From Vibrio sinus (lineage in GTDB: Bacteria; Pseudomonadota; Gammaproteobacteria; Enterobacterales; Vibrionaceae): a stretch of 64,000 bases of DNA. Positions 43,202-52,222 of this stretch are shown piece by piece. Below the pieces are notes generated by a model that saw nothing but the letters and a program-made list of their open reading frames with translations, searched no databases and was not told where the DNA came from. Position 1 is the stretch's first letter. Every line of letters begins with the position of its first letter. A program made the position numbers and the translations under genes. Where the stretch lies: positions 1-64,000 of the forward strand of contig NZ_JAMKMR010000018.1 in NCBI RefSeq assembly GCF_023634645.1, read 5' to 3'.

Positions 43202-43861
43202 ATGTCACAAACTCCTGACCTAAAAGGAAGCAGTTTTACCCTGTCGGTCCTCCATCTTTCAGACAACGAAGTGGAGAAATCTATCCAGTTTTTGAAAAAA
43301 AAAGTGGAGCAAGCGCCGACATTCTTCACTTCTGCTCCTGTCGTAATCAATATCGCCAATGTGGCTGGTGAGGTAGACTTTTCTGAGCTAAAGAAAGGCA
43401 TCAAGGAAGCGGGACTTATTCCGGTAGGCATCACTGGCAGTAAGGACGAACATACACAATCCTTAGCGTCACAAGCAGGATTTGCTATTATGTCTTCCAG
43501 CAAACCGCCCACGAAAGCCTCTAACTTGGTGCCAACGAAAGTGGTACGAACACCTATCCGTTCAGGACAGCAAGTTTATGCGAAAAACGCAGATTTAGTC
43601 GTACTGAATCATGTCAGTCCTGGTGCTGAAGTCATCGCAGATGGCTCTATACATATTCACGGTACGCTGCGTGGACGCGCTATAGCCGGTGCAAGTGGTT
43701 CAACCGACGCAAAGATTATTTGCAACGATTTACAAGCTGAGCTGGTGTCCATCGCTGGCAACTACTGGCTCAGCGATCAAATTGATAGTGAAGTGTGGCA
43801 AAAGAAGGTCATGCTTAGTATGTCCGAAGACATGTTGCACTATGACATACTTACTATCTAG
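43202..43861 (+). CDS. minC: Septum site-determining protein MinC
   Basis: A 219-aa FtsZ inhibitor that keeps the division ring off the cell poles. The N-terminal domain (about 1-100) opposes FtsZ assembly. The C-terminal beta-helix (about 110-219) dimerises and binds MinD; it includes 'GAEVIADGSIHIHGTLRGRA' and 'AGASGSTDAKI'. A GAGG site precedes the ATG. It is first of the minCDE operon. Confidence 0.97.
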   Translation: MSQTPDLKGSSFTLSVLHLSDNEVEKSIQFLKKKVEQAPTFFTSAPVVINIANVAGEVDFSELKKGIKEAGLIPVGITGSKDEHTQSLASQAGFAIMSSSKPPTKASNLVPTKVVRTPIRSGQQVYAKNADLVVLNHVSPGAEVIADGSIHIHGTLRGRAIAGASGSTDAKIICNDLQAELVSIAGNYWLSDQIDSEVWQKKVMLSMSEDMLHYDILTI

Positions 43862-43878
43862 AACATAAGGAAAACGTA

Positions 43879-44691
43879 ATGGCACGCATTATTGTTGTAA
43901 CGTCAGGTAAAGGTGGTGTAGGGAAAACCACGTCTAGCGCGGCAATCGCTTCAGGGTTGTCTTTGAAGGGAAAAAAGACCGCGGTCATCGATTTCGATAT
44001 TGGTTTAAGAAACCTCGATCTTATTATGGGCTGTGAACGCCGTGTGGTGTATGACTTTGTAAATGTGATTAACGGTGAAGCAACGTTAAACCAAGCTTTG
44101 ATCAAAGATAAACGTACGGATAACTTGTTCGTATTGCCCGCTTCTCAAACACGAGATAAAGAAGCGCTCAATAAAGATGGCGTAAAGCGAGTCTTGGATG
44201 AGCTCGACGAAATGGGGTTTGATTTTATTCTCTGTGACTCTCCTGCAGGTATCGAACAAGGTGCGCTGATGGCACTGTACTTTGCCGACGAAGCCATCAT
44301 TACCACTAACCCCGAAGTGTCATCGGTTAGAGACTCAGATAGAATCTTAGGCATTCTAGATTCTAAATCTAGGCGCGCCGAAGAAGGGCTAGAGCCTGTA
44401 AAACAACATCTATTACTCACCCGTTATAACCCGGTGAGAGTGACTCAAGGTGAAATGCTTAGTGTCGAAGACGTAGAGGAAATTCTGCATATTTCGCTAC
44501 TCGGAGTGATTCCAGAGAGCCAGGCAGTACTCAATGCTTCTAACAAAGGCGTTCCTGTCATTTTCGATGAAGATTCAGACGCAGGAATGGCCTATCATGA
44601 TACTGTGGAGCGATTACTTGGTGAGCAAATAGACTTCCGCTTTCTAACAGAGCAGAAGAAGGGAATCTTTAAACGTCTATTCGGAGGCTAA
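43879..44691 (+). CDS. minD: Septum site-determining protein MinD
   Basis: A 270-aa membrane-associated ATPase that recruits MinC and oscillates under MinE control. The deviant Walker A is 'GKGGVGKTT' at 10-18. 'DFDIGLRNLDLIMG' and 'DSPAGIEQGA' are the switch regions. The C-terminal amphipathic membrane helix is 'KKGIFKRLFGG'. An AAGGA site precedes the ATG, 17 bp after minC. Confidence 0.98.
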   Translation: MARIIVVTSGKGGVGKTTSSAAIASGLSLKGKKTAVIDFDIGLRNLDLIMGCERRVVYDFVNVINGEATLNQALIKDKRTDNLFVLPASQTRDKEALNKDGVKRVLDELDEMGFDFILCDSPAGIEQGALMALYFADEAIITTNPEVSSVRDSDRILGILDSKSRRAEEGLEPVKQHLLLTRYNPVRVTQGEMLSVEDVEEILHISLLGVIPESQAVLNASNKGVPVIFDEDSDAGMAYHDTVERLLGEQIDFRFLTEQKKGIFKRLFGG

Positions 44692-44697
44692 CGCGGA

Positions 44698-44961
44698 ATG
44701 TCATTATTAGAGTTTTTCCGGCCGCAAAAGAAAACATCAGCTAGTCTGGCAAAAGAAAGGCTGCAAATCATCGTCGCAGAAAGAAGAAGTGCCGATGACC
44801 CAGCACCAAGTTATCTGCCACAATTAAAAGAAGACATTTTAAAGGTGATTGGCAAATACGTAGACGTAGAGCCCTCGATGGTTGATCTGTCGTTCGAGCA
44901 AAAAGACGATGATATTTCAGTACTGGAGCTCAACGTCAAATTACCAGATGAAGACAAATAG
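44698..44961 (+). CDS. minE: Cell division topological specificity factor MinE
   Basis: An 87-aa protein that triggers MinD ATP hydrolysis and drives pole-to-pole oscillation. The N-terminal membrane-binding segment is 'MSLLEFFRPQKK', followed by the MinD-interacting 'AKERLQIIVAERR'. It starts 6 bp after minD. A stem-loop terminator follows. Confidence 0.97.
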   Translation: MSLLEFFRPQKKTSASLAKERLQIIVAERRSADDPAPSYLPQLKEDILKVIGKYVDVEPSMVDLSFEQKDDDISVLELNVKLPDEDK

Positions 44962-44978
44962 CCAGAAAGATAAATTAA

Positions 44979-44999
44979 GGGAGCGTTTTCATCGCTCCC
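44979..44999. terminator. Terminator between minE and rnd
   Basis: A perfect 7-bp GC-rich stem (44979-44985 with 44993-44999) with a 7-nt loop, lying between the convergent minE and rnd. The T-run on the plus side is displaced (CTACCCTTTT). Confidence 0.6.
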
Positions 45000-45016
45000 C
45001 TACCCTTTTCAGCTAA

Positions 45017-46129
45017 CTATTTAATCAACTTATCGAGTTTTTCTCCAAGCAACTCTAAACGCCAACCTTGCATAAGATCAGGCAAACGAGAAGGATCTCG
45101 ATTCAGTTTCCAAACCCACTTAATGAGTTGATTTAACTGCTTTTTAGAAGCGAGAAATTCTGTTGTTAGCCCCGAGTTCATCGAAGCTCGCTTCACTTCA
45201 TCTTTAAGTTGTTTGAACAATTGCTTGTATCTTGGTTCATCGACAAGACGCTCAATTCGGTCCGGGTATTCCTCTGTTGGTGTCGCTTGCTTGACTAATG
45301 AAATCACCTTTGAACCATGACGACGAATCGCGCGAGGGTCTATTCCCTCTCTTTCCATTGTTCTAGTGTCGGTTATTGCCAGCTTTGCCACAGTAAGGAG
45401 TTCTGCTTCACGAAAGACAAAGTTCATCGCCAAGTCGCGTTTTATTGCTTCTTCATAACGCCACTTAGCTAAGCGTTTTAAAATTGCTAACTCCCTCGGG
45501 CGAAGTTGCCACGCACCTTTTATGTCTAGATAAGCAAGATCAGCATCAAGCTGTCTTGTACGCTTGCGAACAATTAAGTCACTTTCTTGCTGCGTTGCAT
45601 CCCACCAACCAAGCTGAACCACTTTACTATGCAGTGTTTCAAACAGTGGGTACAAGTAATACACATCAGCCGCCGCATAGTCTAATTGCTTGTCAGTTAA
45701 AGGACGAGCTGTCCAGTCGGTTCTCGACTCACTTTTATCAAGTTCAACGTTCAAAAATTCTTTAACTAGCGCGGCAAACCCAGTAGAAACACCATTGCCT
45801 AAAAATGAGGCCATGACTTGTGTATCCACTAGAGGCATAGGTACACAAGAAAAGGCATTTTGAAACACCTCTAGATCCTCTCCACAAGCATGCAGCACCT
45901 TAAGCACGGATACATCTTGCAGCAGCTCAACAAACGCTGTCATATCAGAAAGCACTAGGGGATCGATGAGGGATAAGGTCGAGCCATCATAAAGCTGAAT
46001 AAGGCCCAGTTGAGGGTAATACGTACGTGTACGCACAAATTCGGTATCAAGCATGACTACATCACAACGGCGAGCCAGCTCACATGCGGATTCGAGATCA
46101 GACTGTGTGGTAATTATTCGATAATTCAC
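45017..46129 (-). CDS. rnd: Ribonuclease D
   Basis: A 370-aa 3'-5' exoribonuclease that trims tRNA and other stable RNA 3' ends. The DEDD catalytic residues are seen in 'VMLDTEFVRTRTYYPQLG' (DxE), 'KVLHACGEDLEVF' and 'LDYAAADVYYLYPL'. Two C-terminal HRDC regions follow (about 210-370). The start codon is GTG with a GGGA site upstream. Confidence 0.95.
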   Translation of the reverse strand: MNYRIITTQSDLESACELARRCDVVMLDTEFVRTRTYYPQLGLIQLYDGSTLSLIDPLVLSDMTAFVELLQDVSVLKVLHACGEDLEVFQNAFSCVPMPLVDTQVMASFLGNGVSTGFAALVKEFLNVELDKSESRTDWTARPLTDKQLDYAAADVYYLYPLFETLHSKVVQLGWWDATQQESDLIVRKRTRQLDADLAYLDIKGAWQLRPRELAILKRLAKWRYEEAIKRDLAMNFVFREAELLTVAKLAITDTRTMEREGIDPRAIRRHGSKVISLVKQATPTEEYPDRIERLVDEPRYKQLFKQLKDEVKRASMNSGLTTEFLASKKQLNQLIKWVWKLNRDPSRLPDLMQGWRLELLGEKLDKLIK

Positions 46130-46322
46130 TGAAATCCCATTCAGGTTATAATTCTGTATCTTAGTCGTTATAGAGCAATGGCTTCGCTTAGTTTCCTTCG
46201 CGAGTCATTGATACAGTGCATACTATCACTATTCGTAATTCGAATCTTGTCAATTTAGGATATGGTGCAAATTTGTTTGAAACGGGTGTTTTTTGTAAGC
46301 AAGGTTTTTTAAGCGTTAAAAA

Positions 46323-46354
46323 CAGGGCTATTGGTCAGCCAACCAATAGCCCTG
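46323..46354 (-). terminator. Intrinsic terminator of fadD
   Basis: A perfect 13-bp stem (46323-46335 with 46342-46354) with a 6-nt loop, followed on the minus strand by five T residues. It lies about 44 bp past the fadD stop. Confidence 0.85.
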
Positions 46355-46397
46355 ATTTCACCAGGGCGTGTTGACCTAGCTATTTTCCCCGAAAGAG

Positions 46398-48104
46398 CTA
46401 GGCACTTTTCTCCATATGCGCATTTTTCTCAATCAAGGCATCATTTTCCGCTTTTAACTCTCTACGGAGTATTTTACCTACGTTGGTTTTAGGTAAGTCA
46501 TCGCGAAACTCGATCAGTTTCGGAACCTTATAACCGGTCAAACACTCTCTACAGTGAGACAATAGCTCTTCTTTCGTCAATGTCGGATCAGATTTTACGA
46601 CAAAGATTTTGACAATCTCACCGGATTTCTCGTTTGGCTCTCCAATGGCGGCCACTTCGAGTACTTTCTCATGACCTGATACTACATCTTCTACTTCATT
46701 GGGATACACGTTAAAACCAGACACCAAAATCATGTCTTTTTTTCTATCCACTAGATGCAAAAAACCCTGATCGTCGAACTGGACAATATCGCCAGTTGAA
46801 AGCCAACCGTCTTGATTGATCACTTCTTTGGTTGCCTTCTCTCTTAGCCAATAGCCTTGCATCACTTGAGGCCCCTTCACCAATAGTTCGCCTTCACCGT
46901 CATAACCCACATCATTGCCATTTTCATCCACAATTCGAATATCCGTAGACGGCACTGGTAAACCAATGGAGGCGTTATACTCGGTTAAATCGTAGGGGTA
47001 AGCGGAAACCAAAGGCGCGCATTCTGTTAAACCATAGCCTTCAAGCAAGTTGACACCCGTTGTCTCTTTCCATCCCTGAGCCACCGAGCGATGAACAGAC
47101 ATACCACCACCTACTGCCAACTTAAGGTGTGAGAAATCTACCTCTCGAAAATCTTCGTTGTTAACTAATGCATTAAAAAGTGTGTTCACACCCGTGATTG
47201 CCGTAAACGGAAATTTCATTATCTCTTTAACAAACCCCGGAATATCTTTCGGGTTGGTAATAAGTAGATTCCTCCCACCTAACTCCATGAATAGAAGGCA
47301 ATTAACGGTCAAAGCAAAAACATGATAGAGGGGTAACGCAGTTACTACATTTTCCTTACCTTCTCTGAGAACCGGGCCGTAAATAGCTTTGCATTGTAAG
47401 ACGTTTGCCACCATATTTCGATGAGTCAGTACCGCGCCTTTTGCAACACCTGTCGTACCGCCTGTGTATTGCAAAAATGCAATATCTTCACCTGATATAA
47501 ACGGCTTAACGTATTGTAGTTTTCTACCTTTTCGAATTGCCAATCGCATCGAGATAGCGCCGGGTAAATGATATTTTGGCACCAATTTCTTCACATATTT
47601 GACAACAAAATCAACCAAAGTACCTTTAGCCCTAGGTAACATTTGTCCTAGGCTGGTTAGGATGACGTGCTTAACTGGTGTATTGTCTACCACCTCTTGC
47701 AGGGTTTTAGCAAAATTGGACACAATAACTATTGCAGATACATCAGCGTCATTGAGCTGATGTTCAAGCTCGCGAGCGGTGTAGAGTGGGTTCACGTTAA
47801 CCGCGATCAGTCCTGCACGTAACACCCCGAATAACGCGATCGGATACTGTAGTAAGTTTGGCATCATAAGTGCCACGCGCTCACCTTTTTTCAGCTTTAG
47901 CTCATTTTGTAAATACGCAGCAAAAGCCCGACTTCTCTCCTCTAATTTACGAAACGTCATCACCGTGCCCATGTTTTCAAAGCCGGGCTGGTCTGCAAAC
48001 TTGCTGATTGATTGCTCAAACAGTTCTACAAGTGACGTGTACTGATCTGGATTAATGGTATCTGGTACGCCTTCTGGGTAACGTGCTAGCCAAGGTTTGT
48101 CCAC
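46398..48104 (-). CDS. fadD: Long-chain fatty acid-CoA ligase
   Basis: A 568-aa inner-membrane-associated enzyme that activates fatty acids to acyl-CoA as they enter the cell. The AMP-binding signature is 'LQYTGGTTGVAKGAVLTHRN'. The adenylate motif 'GYGLTECAPLVSAYP' and the linker 'DRKKDMILVSGFNVYPNEVE' match FadD. The C-terminal lysine motif is 'LPKTNVGKILRRELK'. The start is a GTG with an AGGAG site. It fits with lipA and fadH elsewhere in the window as fatty-acid use functions. Confidence 0.95.
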   Translation of the reverse strand: MDKPWLARYPEGVPDTINPDQYTSLVELFEQSISKFADQPGFENMGTVMTFRKLEERSRAFAAYLQNELKLKKGERVALMMPNLLQYPIALFGVLRAGLIAVNVNPLYTARELEHQLNDADVSAIVIVSNFAKTLQEVVDNTPVKHVILTSLGQMLPRAKGTLVDFVVKYVKKLVPKYHLPGAISMRLAIRKGRKLQYVKPFISGEDIAFLQYTGGTTGVAKGAVLTHRNMVANVLQCKAIYGPVLREGKENVVTALPLYHVFALTVNCLLFMELGGRNLLITNPKDIPGFVKEIMKFPFTAITGVNTLFNALVNNEDFREVDFSHLKLAVGGGMSVHRSVAQGWKETTGVNLLEGYGLTECAPLVSAYPYDLTEYNASIGLPVPSTDIRIVDENGNDVGYDGEGELLVKGPQVMQGYWLREKATKEVINQDGWLSTGDIVQFDDQGFLHLVDRKKDMILVSGFNVYPNEVEDVVSGHEKVLEVAAIGEPNEKSGEIVKIFVVKSDPTLTKEELLSHCRECLTGYKVPKLIEFRDDLPKTNVGKILRRELKAENDALIEKNAHMEKSA

Positions 48105-48242
48105 ACTCTACTCCTAATTATTGTTGTTGTACCCAACTCAAGTTTCATACTTGCGCTGCTTGGCTCTGCCGAGCTTGTGGGCATTGGACGAGAAGATTCA
48201 GCCATATCCAATCATCAGTTGCAACCAGATTCAAACACATGT

Positions 48243-49106
48243 TTAAATTTTGTTAACCAAGCCTAAAATTGATAACGCAACAGCATGTGAATTTTCCAAA
48301 TGGCAATGATGCCCACCTGCAACTGTGCGTACTTCATATTTCAAATTGCTCAGCTGAGAAAGTCGTTGCCGAAGCTCTGGGTAGCCATCCTCACCCAAAA
48401 CAATTAGGTGTAAAGATTTGATATTTTTCACTATTTCATCAGCATGCTCAAAAGACATTCGGTAGATGGATTCACATTGTAGCTTAGGGTCATGTCGCCA
48501 AATATATTCACTACCTTGCTTTTTCATTCCTCTGAGTACGATAGGCTCTATCTGATCCGGCAATAGCCGATTGACTTTGGCACGTAACGAGGTTGCCTGC
48601 TCTAACGATTCATAATGACGAATAGGTTTATCTTTAAGTTTACTGCGATTGACTATCCCAGCTCTTAGTCGCTCAACAGCATGGGAAGCTTGCTCAGGAA
48701 GAGGGCCCGCACCTTCAATTTGTACCAAAGCAGTAATCAGCTCTGGAAATGCCGAGCTTACACAGCTAGCAATTAACGCCCCAAGCGAGTGCCCAGCAAG
48801 CACGACACGCCGATGAGAAAAATGCGTCGAAATCAGCTGATAAATATCATCGATGTAATCATGGAAAAGATAATAGTTTCCAGCAGCCTTGTGAAAAGAC
48901 AGTCCGTGGCCTGGTAAATCAACCGCACATAAATGCAGGTTGGGTAACTGAGAGTGGATGGACTCCATTAACGTGGAAAAACTGGCGGCATTATCTAACC
49001 AACCGTGTAAGAATAAAACCGTCACCGTGGAAAGATCCACATCGCCTATTTCCAAACTGGCGAGGTGACCACCAGTGATTTGATATTCGTTATTTTGTAT
49101 TTTCAT
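48243..49106 (-). CDS. Alpha/beta hydrolase
   Basis: A 287-aa hydrolase of the alpha/beta fold. The oxyanion segment is 'LFLHGWLDNAASF' and the nucleophile elbow 'VVLAGHSLGAL' gives a catalytic serine; a late 'VAGGHHCHLE' offers the histidine. The start at 49106 shares an ATGA junction with the lipoprotein gene, so translation is coupled; a longer frame starting at 49172 would overlap that gene by 70 bases. The substrate is unknown. Confidence 0.85.
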   Translation of the reverse strand: MKIQNNEYQITGGHLASLEIGDVDLSTVTVLFLHGWLDNAASFSTLMESIHSQLPNLHLCAVDLPGHGLSFHKAAGNYYLFHDYIDDIYQLISTHFSHRRVVLAGHSLGALIASCVSSAFPELITALVQIEGAGPLPEQASHAVERLRAGIVNRSKLKDKPIRHYESLEQATSLRAKVNRLLPDQIEPIVLRGMKKQGSEYIWRHDPKLQCESIYRMSFEHADEIVKNIKSLHLIVLGEDGYPELRQRLSQLSNLKYEVRTVAGGHHCHLENSHAVALSILGLVNKI

Positions 49107-49654
49107 TTGATTTCGGTAACCACTCGACCTTGTTGAGGTCCATAATATTGATGACAATAGAGGCCTAGACATGGATAGGTATAAAACGGGCCGTCAACTA
49201 CCACTCGCTTTTGGACTCGCCATAGATAATAGCCAGCCGCTTCCATCGTTGGAAAGTGATATTCATAGTCGCCCACCTTGGCGATTTCCGGCTTTAAGCT
49301 GGTTCCAAGCACCGTGATCAACCTCCCTTTCGCAAAGGTAACTGGGTCTAGAAAACCTTTTACATAGACGATAAAACGGCCTTTCGCTTCTGCGTGCAGA
49401 TTTGGTTGACCCGCTGAGTTAATAGGTAGATTGACCACTTCAATTCGCGTCTTCTGACTTAAATTTGTGACCTTGGCAATAACCCCTCCCAAACGGACTT
49501 CTTTACCTATATCATCACGTGAGTCTGACCAAGCTCGATAGTGAGTAATCACATCGGGGGTACTGGCCTTTAATGTAGCTGGCAATGAAGCACATGCGCT
49601 AAGCAAGGCGGTGGCGAGCAAGATCACTAAGTATTTGTATGATTTATTTGCCAT
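49103..49654 (-). CDS. Slp-family outer-membrane lipoprotein
   Basis: A 183-aa lipoprotein. The signal peptide ends in the lipobox L-L-S-A-C, so Cys21 is lipidated. The mature part resembles Slp/YeaY proteins: 'GKEVRLGGVIAKVTNLSQKT', 'GRFIVYVKGFLDPVTFAKGR' and 'ITVLGTSL'. In E. coli slp responds to starvation and acid stress. Its stop overlaps the start of the hydrolase gene. Confidence 0.85.
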   Translation of the reverse strand: MANKSYKYLVILLATALLSACASLPATLKASTPDVITHYRAWSDSRDDIGKEVRLGGVIAKVTNLSQKTRIEVVNLPINSAGQPNLHAEAKGRFIVYVKGFLDPVTFAKGRLITVLGTSLKPEIAKVGDYEYHFPTMEAAGYYLWRVQKRVVVDGPFYTYPCLGLYCHQYYGPQQGRVVTEIK

Positions 49655-49734
49655 AATAGGTTCTCATTGGTCTACTAGAAACGATAATAACGCTGGTGAA
49701 GAAAAAGCACCATACTTGCCCAAAGGAGTGAAAC

Positions 49735-50382
49735 ATGTGTTTAAAAAGACTAGTCTGGGCCACCACTTTGACCTTAGTCGCCATCGTTGTTTGTTACTAT
49801 TTTATTGATAAACCAGCAGCAGAATATGCTGCGACAGTCAATTTTCGCCAATACCCTGTCTTTTCTTGGTTCGCCTCAACCCCTGTTTATATTTCTTATT
49901 TAACAGCGATATTTGTTGTTGTGTCTATATTTTGCCTCGTGTGGGAACGACGAATTCACAAATGGATGATGTGCTCAATACTGGTCGCTGTCAGCTTAAT
50001 GTTATCGACGATTGCAAAAAACATATTGAAATTTGTATTTGGGCGTTATTGGCCAGCGACATGGAAAGATGCTAACCCCTCATGGTTAGATAACCATGAA
50101 TATGGGTTTCATCCATTCCATACTGGTGTCTGGTATCAATCATTTCCATCTGGCCACGCCACAGCGATACTCGCCTCCATGACCGTCATTGGATTGTTCT
50201 ATCCTAAACTAAGGAGCATCGCGTTGTTTTTAGTAGCTATCACTTTAGTTGGCCAGTTAGCTATGTATTATCATTTTGTCAGCGACCTCATTGCTGGTGC
50301 CTATTTAGGCGCTCTTTTTGGCTTCAGTACAGTTCACCTTGCACGCCGTCACCCCATCTACCATCATGTTGTGACAAGATGA
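49735..50382 (+). CDS. PAP2-family membrane phosphatase
   Basis: A 215-aa polytopic membrane protein with about six hydrophobic helices. The three phosphatase motifs are visible: 'KFVFGRYWP' (motif 1, degenerate K-x6-R-P), 'PSGHATAI' (motif 2) and 'YHFVSDLIAGAYLG' (motif 3, S-R-x5-H-x3-D with a changed arginine). Relatives act on undecaprenyl pyrophosphate, phosphatidylglycerol phosphate or lipid A. A GGAG site precedes the ATG. The exact substrate cannot be told. Confidence 0.85.
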   Translation: MCLKRLVWATTLTLVAIVVCYYFIDKPAAEYAATVNFRQYPVFSWFASTPVYISYLTAIFVVVSIFCLVWERRIHKWMMCSILVAVSLMLSTIAKNILKFVFGRYWPATWKDANPSWLDNHEYGFHPFHTGVWYQSFPSGHATAILASMTVIGLFYPKLRSIALFLVAITLVGQLAMYYHFVSDLIAGAYLGALFGFSTVHLARRHPIYHHVVTR

Positions 50383-50404
50383 AAGGGTTTGAACAAGTAG
50401 AGAT

Positions 50405-50439
50405 CACCCAGTTACTTCGGGATGAAGGATTCAGAACGA
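50405..50439 (+). repeat. Dispersed vibrio-type repeat, copy 1 (degenerate)
   Basis: The stretch beginning CACCCAGTTACTTCGGGATG resembles the copies at 50526 and 55707 but with several changes. It lies just past the PAP2 gene. Confidence 0.5.
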
Positions 50440-50525
50440 GCCGATCAGACTCCACTCCACCCACTTCATCTTTTTGGACATTTTTATTTTCATGTTTCCT
50501 AACCATGGTAAATACTATTAGTGAT

Positions 50526-50563
50526 ATACCCAAGTTACTTCAAGATGCAGAATTCAGAGCGAT
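50526..50563 (+). repeat. Dispersed vibrio-type repeat, copy 2
   Basis: The stretch begins ATACCCAAGTTACTTCAAGA and continues with GATGCAGAATTCAGAGCGATG-like sequence. It shares its 5' half almost exactly with the copy at 55707. It lies between the PAP2 and binding-protein genes. Confidence 0.6.
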
Positions 50564-50656
50564 GTGAGCGGCCCAACTAAGGAGAAGGTCTGCTGGAGCG
50601 ACATTGCTTTCTAAACCAACGAGTGAGTCAAATAGAAATGATGAGGGGCACTAAAG

Positions 50657-51370
50657 GTGAAAAACGTATTACTTGCTATTACACTTTTATTTTCGTCAAT
50701 TGCTGCCGCTAAAGAGCTGACCCTCGTTACCGCCGAAATCCCTCCCTACTCAATGATAGAAAACGGCGTACAAACAGGTGTATCTGTTGACGTGGTTAAA
50801 GAAATGGCTCGTAGGGTAGGACAAAATGATGAGTTTATATTTTTACCTTGGCCTAGAGCTCAGATCACAGCATCAAAAAATAGCGCATATGGCATAGCAC
50901 CACTCTCTAGAACACCTAGCCGAGAAGAAAAATTTACTTGGGTCGCGCCAATTCCAGAGATTAACAATGATTACGTGCTCGTTGCACTTGACTCACAAAT
51001 AAATATCCACGACTTAAGTAGTGTCATCAACCTTTCAGTTGGCGTCCAACGCGGTACACCTGCACAACTGTTATTAGAGAAAGCTGGCTTCAGTAATATT
51101 CAACCCGTCACTTTCGAAGACCAGAACGTGGAAAAGCTGAGGAAAGGACGGATTAAACTATGGGCAATTCCTCGGCTTGTCGGAAAATATGTTTATAGAA
51201 CAAATGGCTACAACCCCAACGAGCTTAACTTCGGCTACGTATTGTCCAAACCAATTATCTACTTTGCGGCTTCAAAAGATATATCTGAGGCGGATATTAA
51301 GAAATGGAAGACTGCTCTCAAAGAAATGCGCCATGATGGCACATTTGAAAAAATACTCTCTAGATATTGA
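50657..51370 (+). CDS. Periplasmic solute-binding protein, family 3 type (orphan)
   Basis: A 237-aa binding protein with signal peptide (1-18, 'SSIAAA|KEL') and SBP_bac_3 features ('TAEIPPYSMIENG', 'LPWPRAQI', 'LSRTPSREEKF'). It is a distant relative of the protein at 297-1040, and it too lacks adjacent permease and ATPase genes. The start is GTG with an AGGGG site. A weak hairpin (AACGAAA with TTTCGTT, 51385-51405) follows. The ligand is unknown. Confidence 0.82.
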   Translation: MKNVLLAITLLFSSIAAAKELTLVTAEIPPYSMIENGVQTGVSVDVVKEMARRVGQNDEFIFLPWPRAQITASKNSAYGIAPLSRTPSREEKFTWVAPIPEINNDYVLVALDSQINIHDLSSVINLSVGVQRGTPAQLLLEKAGFSNIQPVTFEDQNVEKLRKGRIKLWAIPRLVGKYVYRTNGYNPNELNFGYVLSKPIIYFAASKDISEADIKKWKTALKEMRHDGTFEKILSRY

Positions 51371-51704
51371 TAAACCTTCTCTAGAACGAAATTTTTATTT
51401 TCGTTTGTTATACCATCAATTTTAACCATTATTGATAGTTAATTAAGCAGATTCACGTCAAATAAAAATCATTTTTTATTAATTGTTTAAATAGTAATAA
51501 GAATAATTACATTTAATTGGTATTAGGGGCGCTTGTACGATGTGGAACATAGTGAAGAATTAGAAAACACGTCTACTTAATCTAATGACAACGCTGGATG
51601 ACTATTTTTCAAACAAATATAAGCAATTCAACCTTAGCTATGCTTTACTATTTATCTTTCTAACTCACATTTCTCGTGATACATATTACAGTTTTATAAC
51701 TTTA

Positions 51705-51835
51705 GGTTGCCAACCAACGCAACAATCGGCATAATCTTTACGACGCTCACGTAAAGGCCCCACAAATATATTGTGGCGTGATTTTTACGCCCGAGATTAC
51801 CCAATTTGAAGAGGCGGGTAAACATGTCAGTTGGC
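51705..51835. other. Structured intergenic element (multi-hairpin, unknown)
   Basis: A closing stem GCCAAC (51709-51714) with GTTGGC (51830-51835) encloses three hairpins. They are CTTTACG with CGTAAAG (51736-51756, 7 bp), CCACAA with TTGTGG (51760-51776, 6 bp) and TTACCC with GGGTAA (51797-51821, 6 bp). An alternative GGCGT/ACGCC pairing (51775-51791) competes with the second. Both strands also read as open frames of about 43 codons, so it may instead be a protein remnant. I do not recognise it as a known riboswitch or attC site. Confidence 0.45.
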
Positions 51836-51906
51836 TATAAACAACACTCTATATAAGGTGTTGCGCTATAAGTCCTATATAACACATATAGCAATAACTA
51901 AAATAA

Positions 51907-51925
51907 GGCCTCATAAAATGAGGCC
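51907..51925 (-). terminator. Intrinsic terminator of the 42-aa ORF
   Basis: A perfect 8-bp stem (51907-51914 with 51918-51925) with a 3-nt loop. On the minus strand TTATTTTA follows. It lies 9 bp past the stop codon of the small frame at 51935-52063. Confidence 0.7.
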
Positions 51926-51934
51926 AACTTCTCC

Positions 51935-52063
51935 TCAAATTACTTCGCGACTAGCCCACTTATCGCTTTCACGCAAAATGACCTCAGTTTCATCATCGTT
52001 TTCAAAACAAAAAGCGTCGAGAATCAAACTCTTTTTTACACAGTATTTGTCAGACTGGGTCAT
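51935..52063 (-). CDS. Small acidic protein, 42 aa (unrecognised)
   Basis: A 42-codon frame starting 'MTQSDKYCVKKSLILDAFCF' and continuing with an acidic segment ('ENDDETEVILRESDKW'). Residue composition looks like real protein, and an intrinsic terminator lies immediately downstream. The start is uncertain: no clear ribosome binding site precedes the ATG, and the frame stays open for at least 14 more codons upstream, with a possible TTG. It is divergent from the regulator gene at 52223. Function unknown. Confidence 0.5.
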   Translation of the reverse strand: MTQSDKYCVKKSLILDAFCFENDDETEVILRESDKWASREVI

Positions 52064-52222
52064 GTCATTGATTGCTAAATTTACATAAAAATTAACACCT
52101 TGCAAGGTTAAGTGTTAGTTTTTATCCATTCCTTGATATTAAGTAGATATGCATCACATTTTACTATATTTTTCGCATAAAAATTTAACTCCAGTGCTTA
52201 ACGCTGATATATAGAGGGGCTT

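Larger units (their letters stand above)
51371..52222. other. AT-rich 852-bp stretch: folded element and a small ORF
   Basis: No long gene is present. The left 330 bp is very AT-rich with no signal I can support. The middle holds a folded 131-bp element (51705-51835). The right part holds a 42-codon minus-strand frame with its own terminator (51907-52063). The last 150 bp should carry the promoter of the regulator gene at 52223. An 85-codon plus-strand frame (51831-52088) is the shadow of the small ORF. Confidence 0.6.

Noticed and set aside
48211..48232. A possible FadR half-site upstream of fadD (CAACCAGATT)
   Set aside because: Only one half matches the consensus and it is over 110 bp from the start codon.
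50379..50567. A 62-codon frame overlapping the PAP2 stop
   Set aside because: It runs through two copies of the dispersed repeat, so the frame is most likely accidental.
51709..51835. Integron attC site or known riboswitch as identity of the folded element
   Set aside because: The attC core rule GTTRRRY is not met and no cassette gene follows; none of the riboswitch core motifs I know are present.
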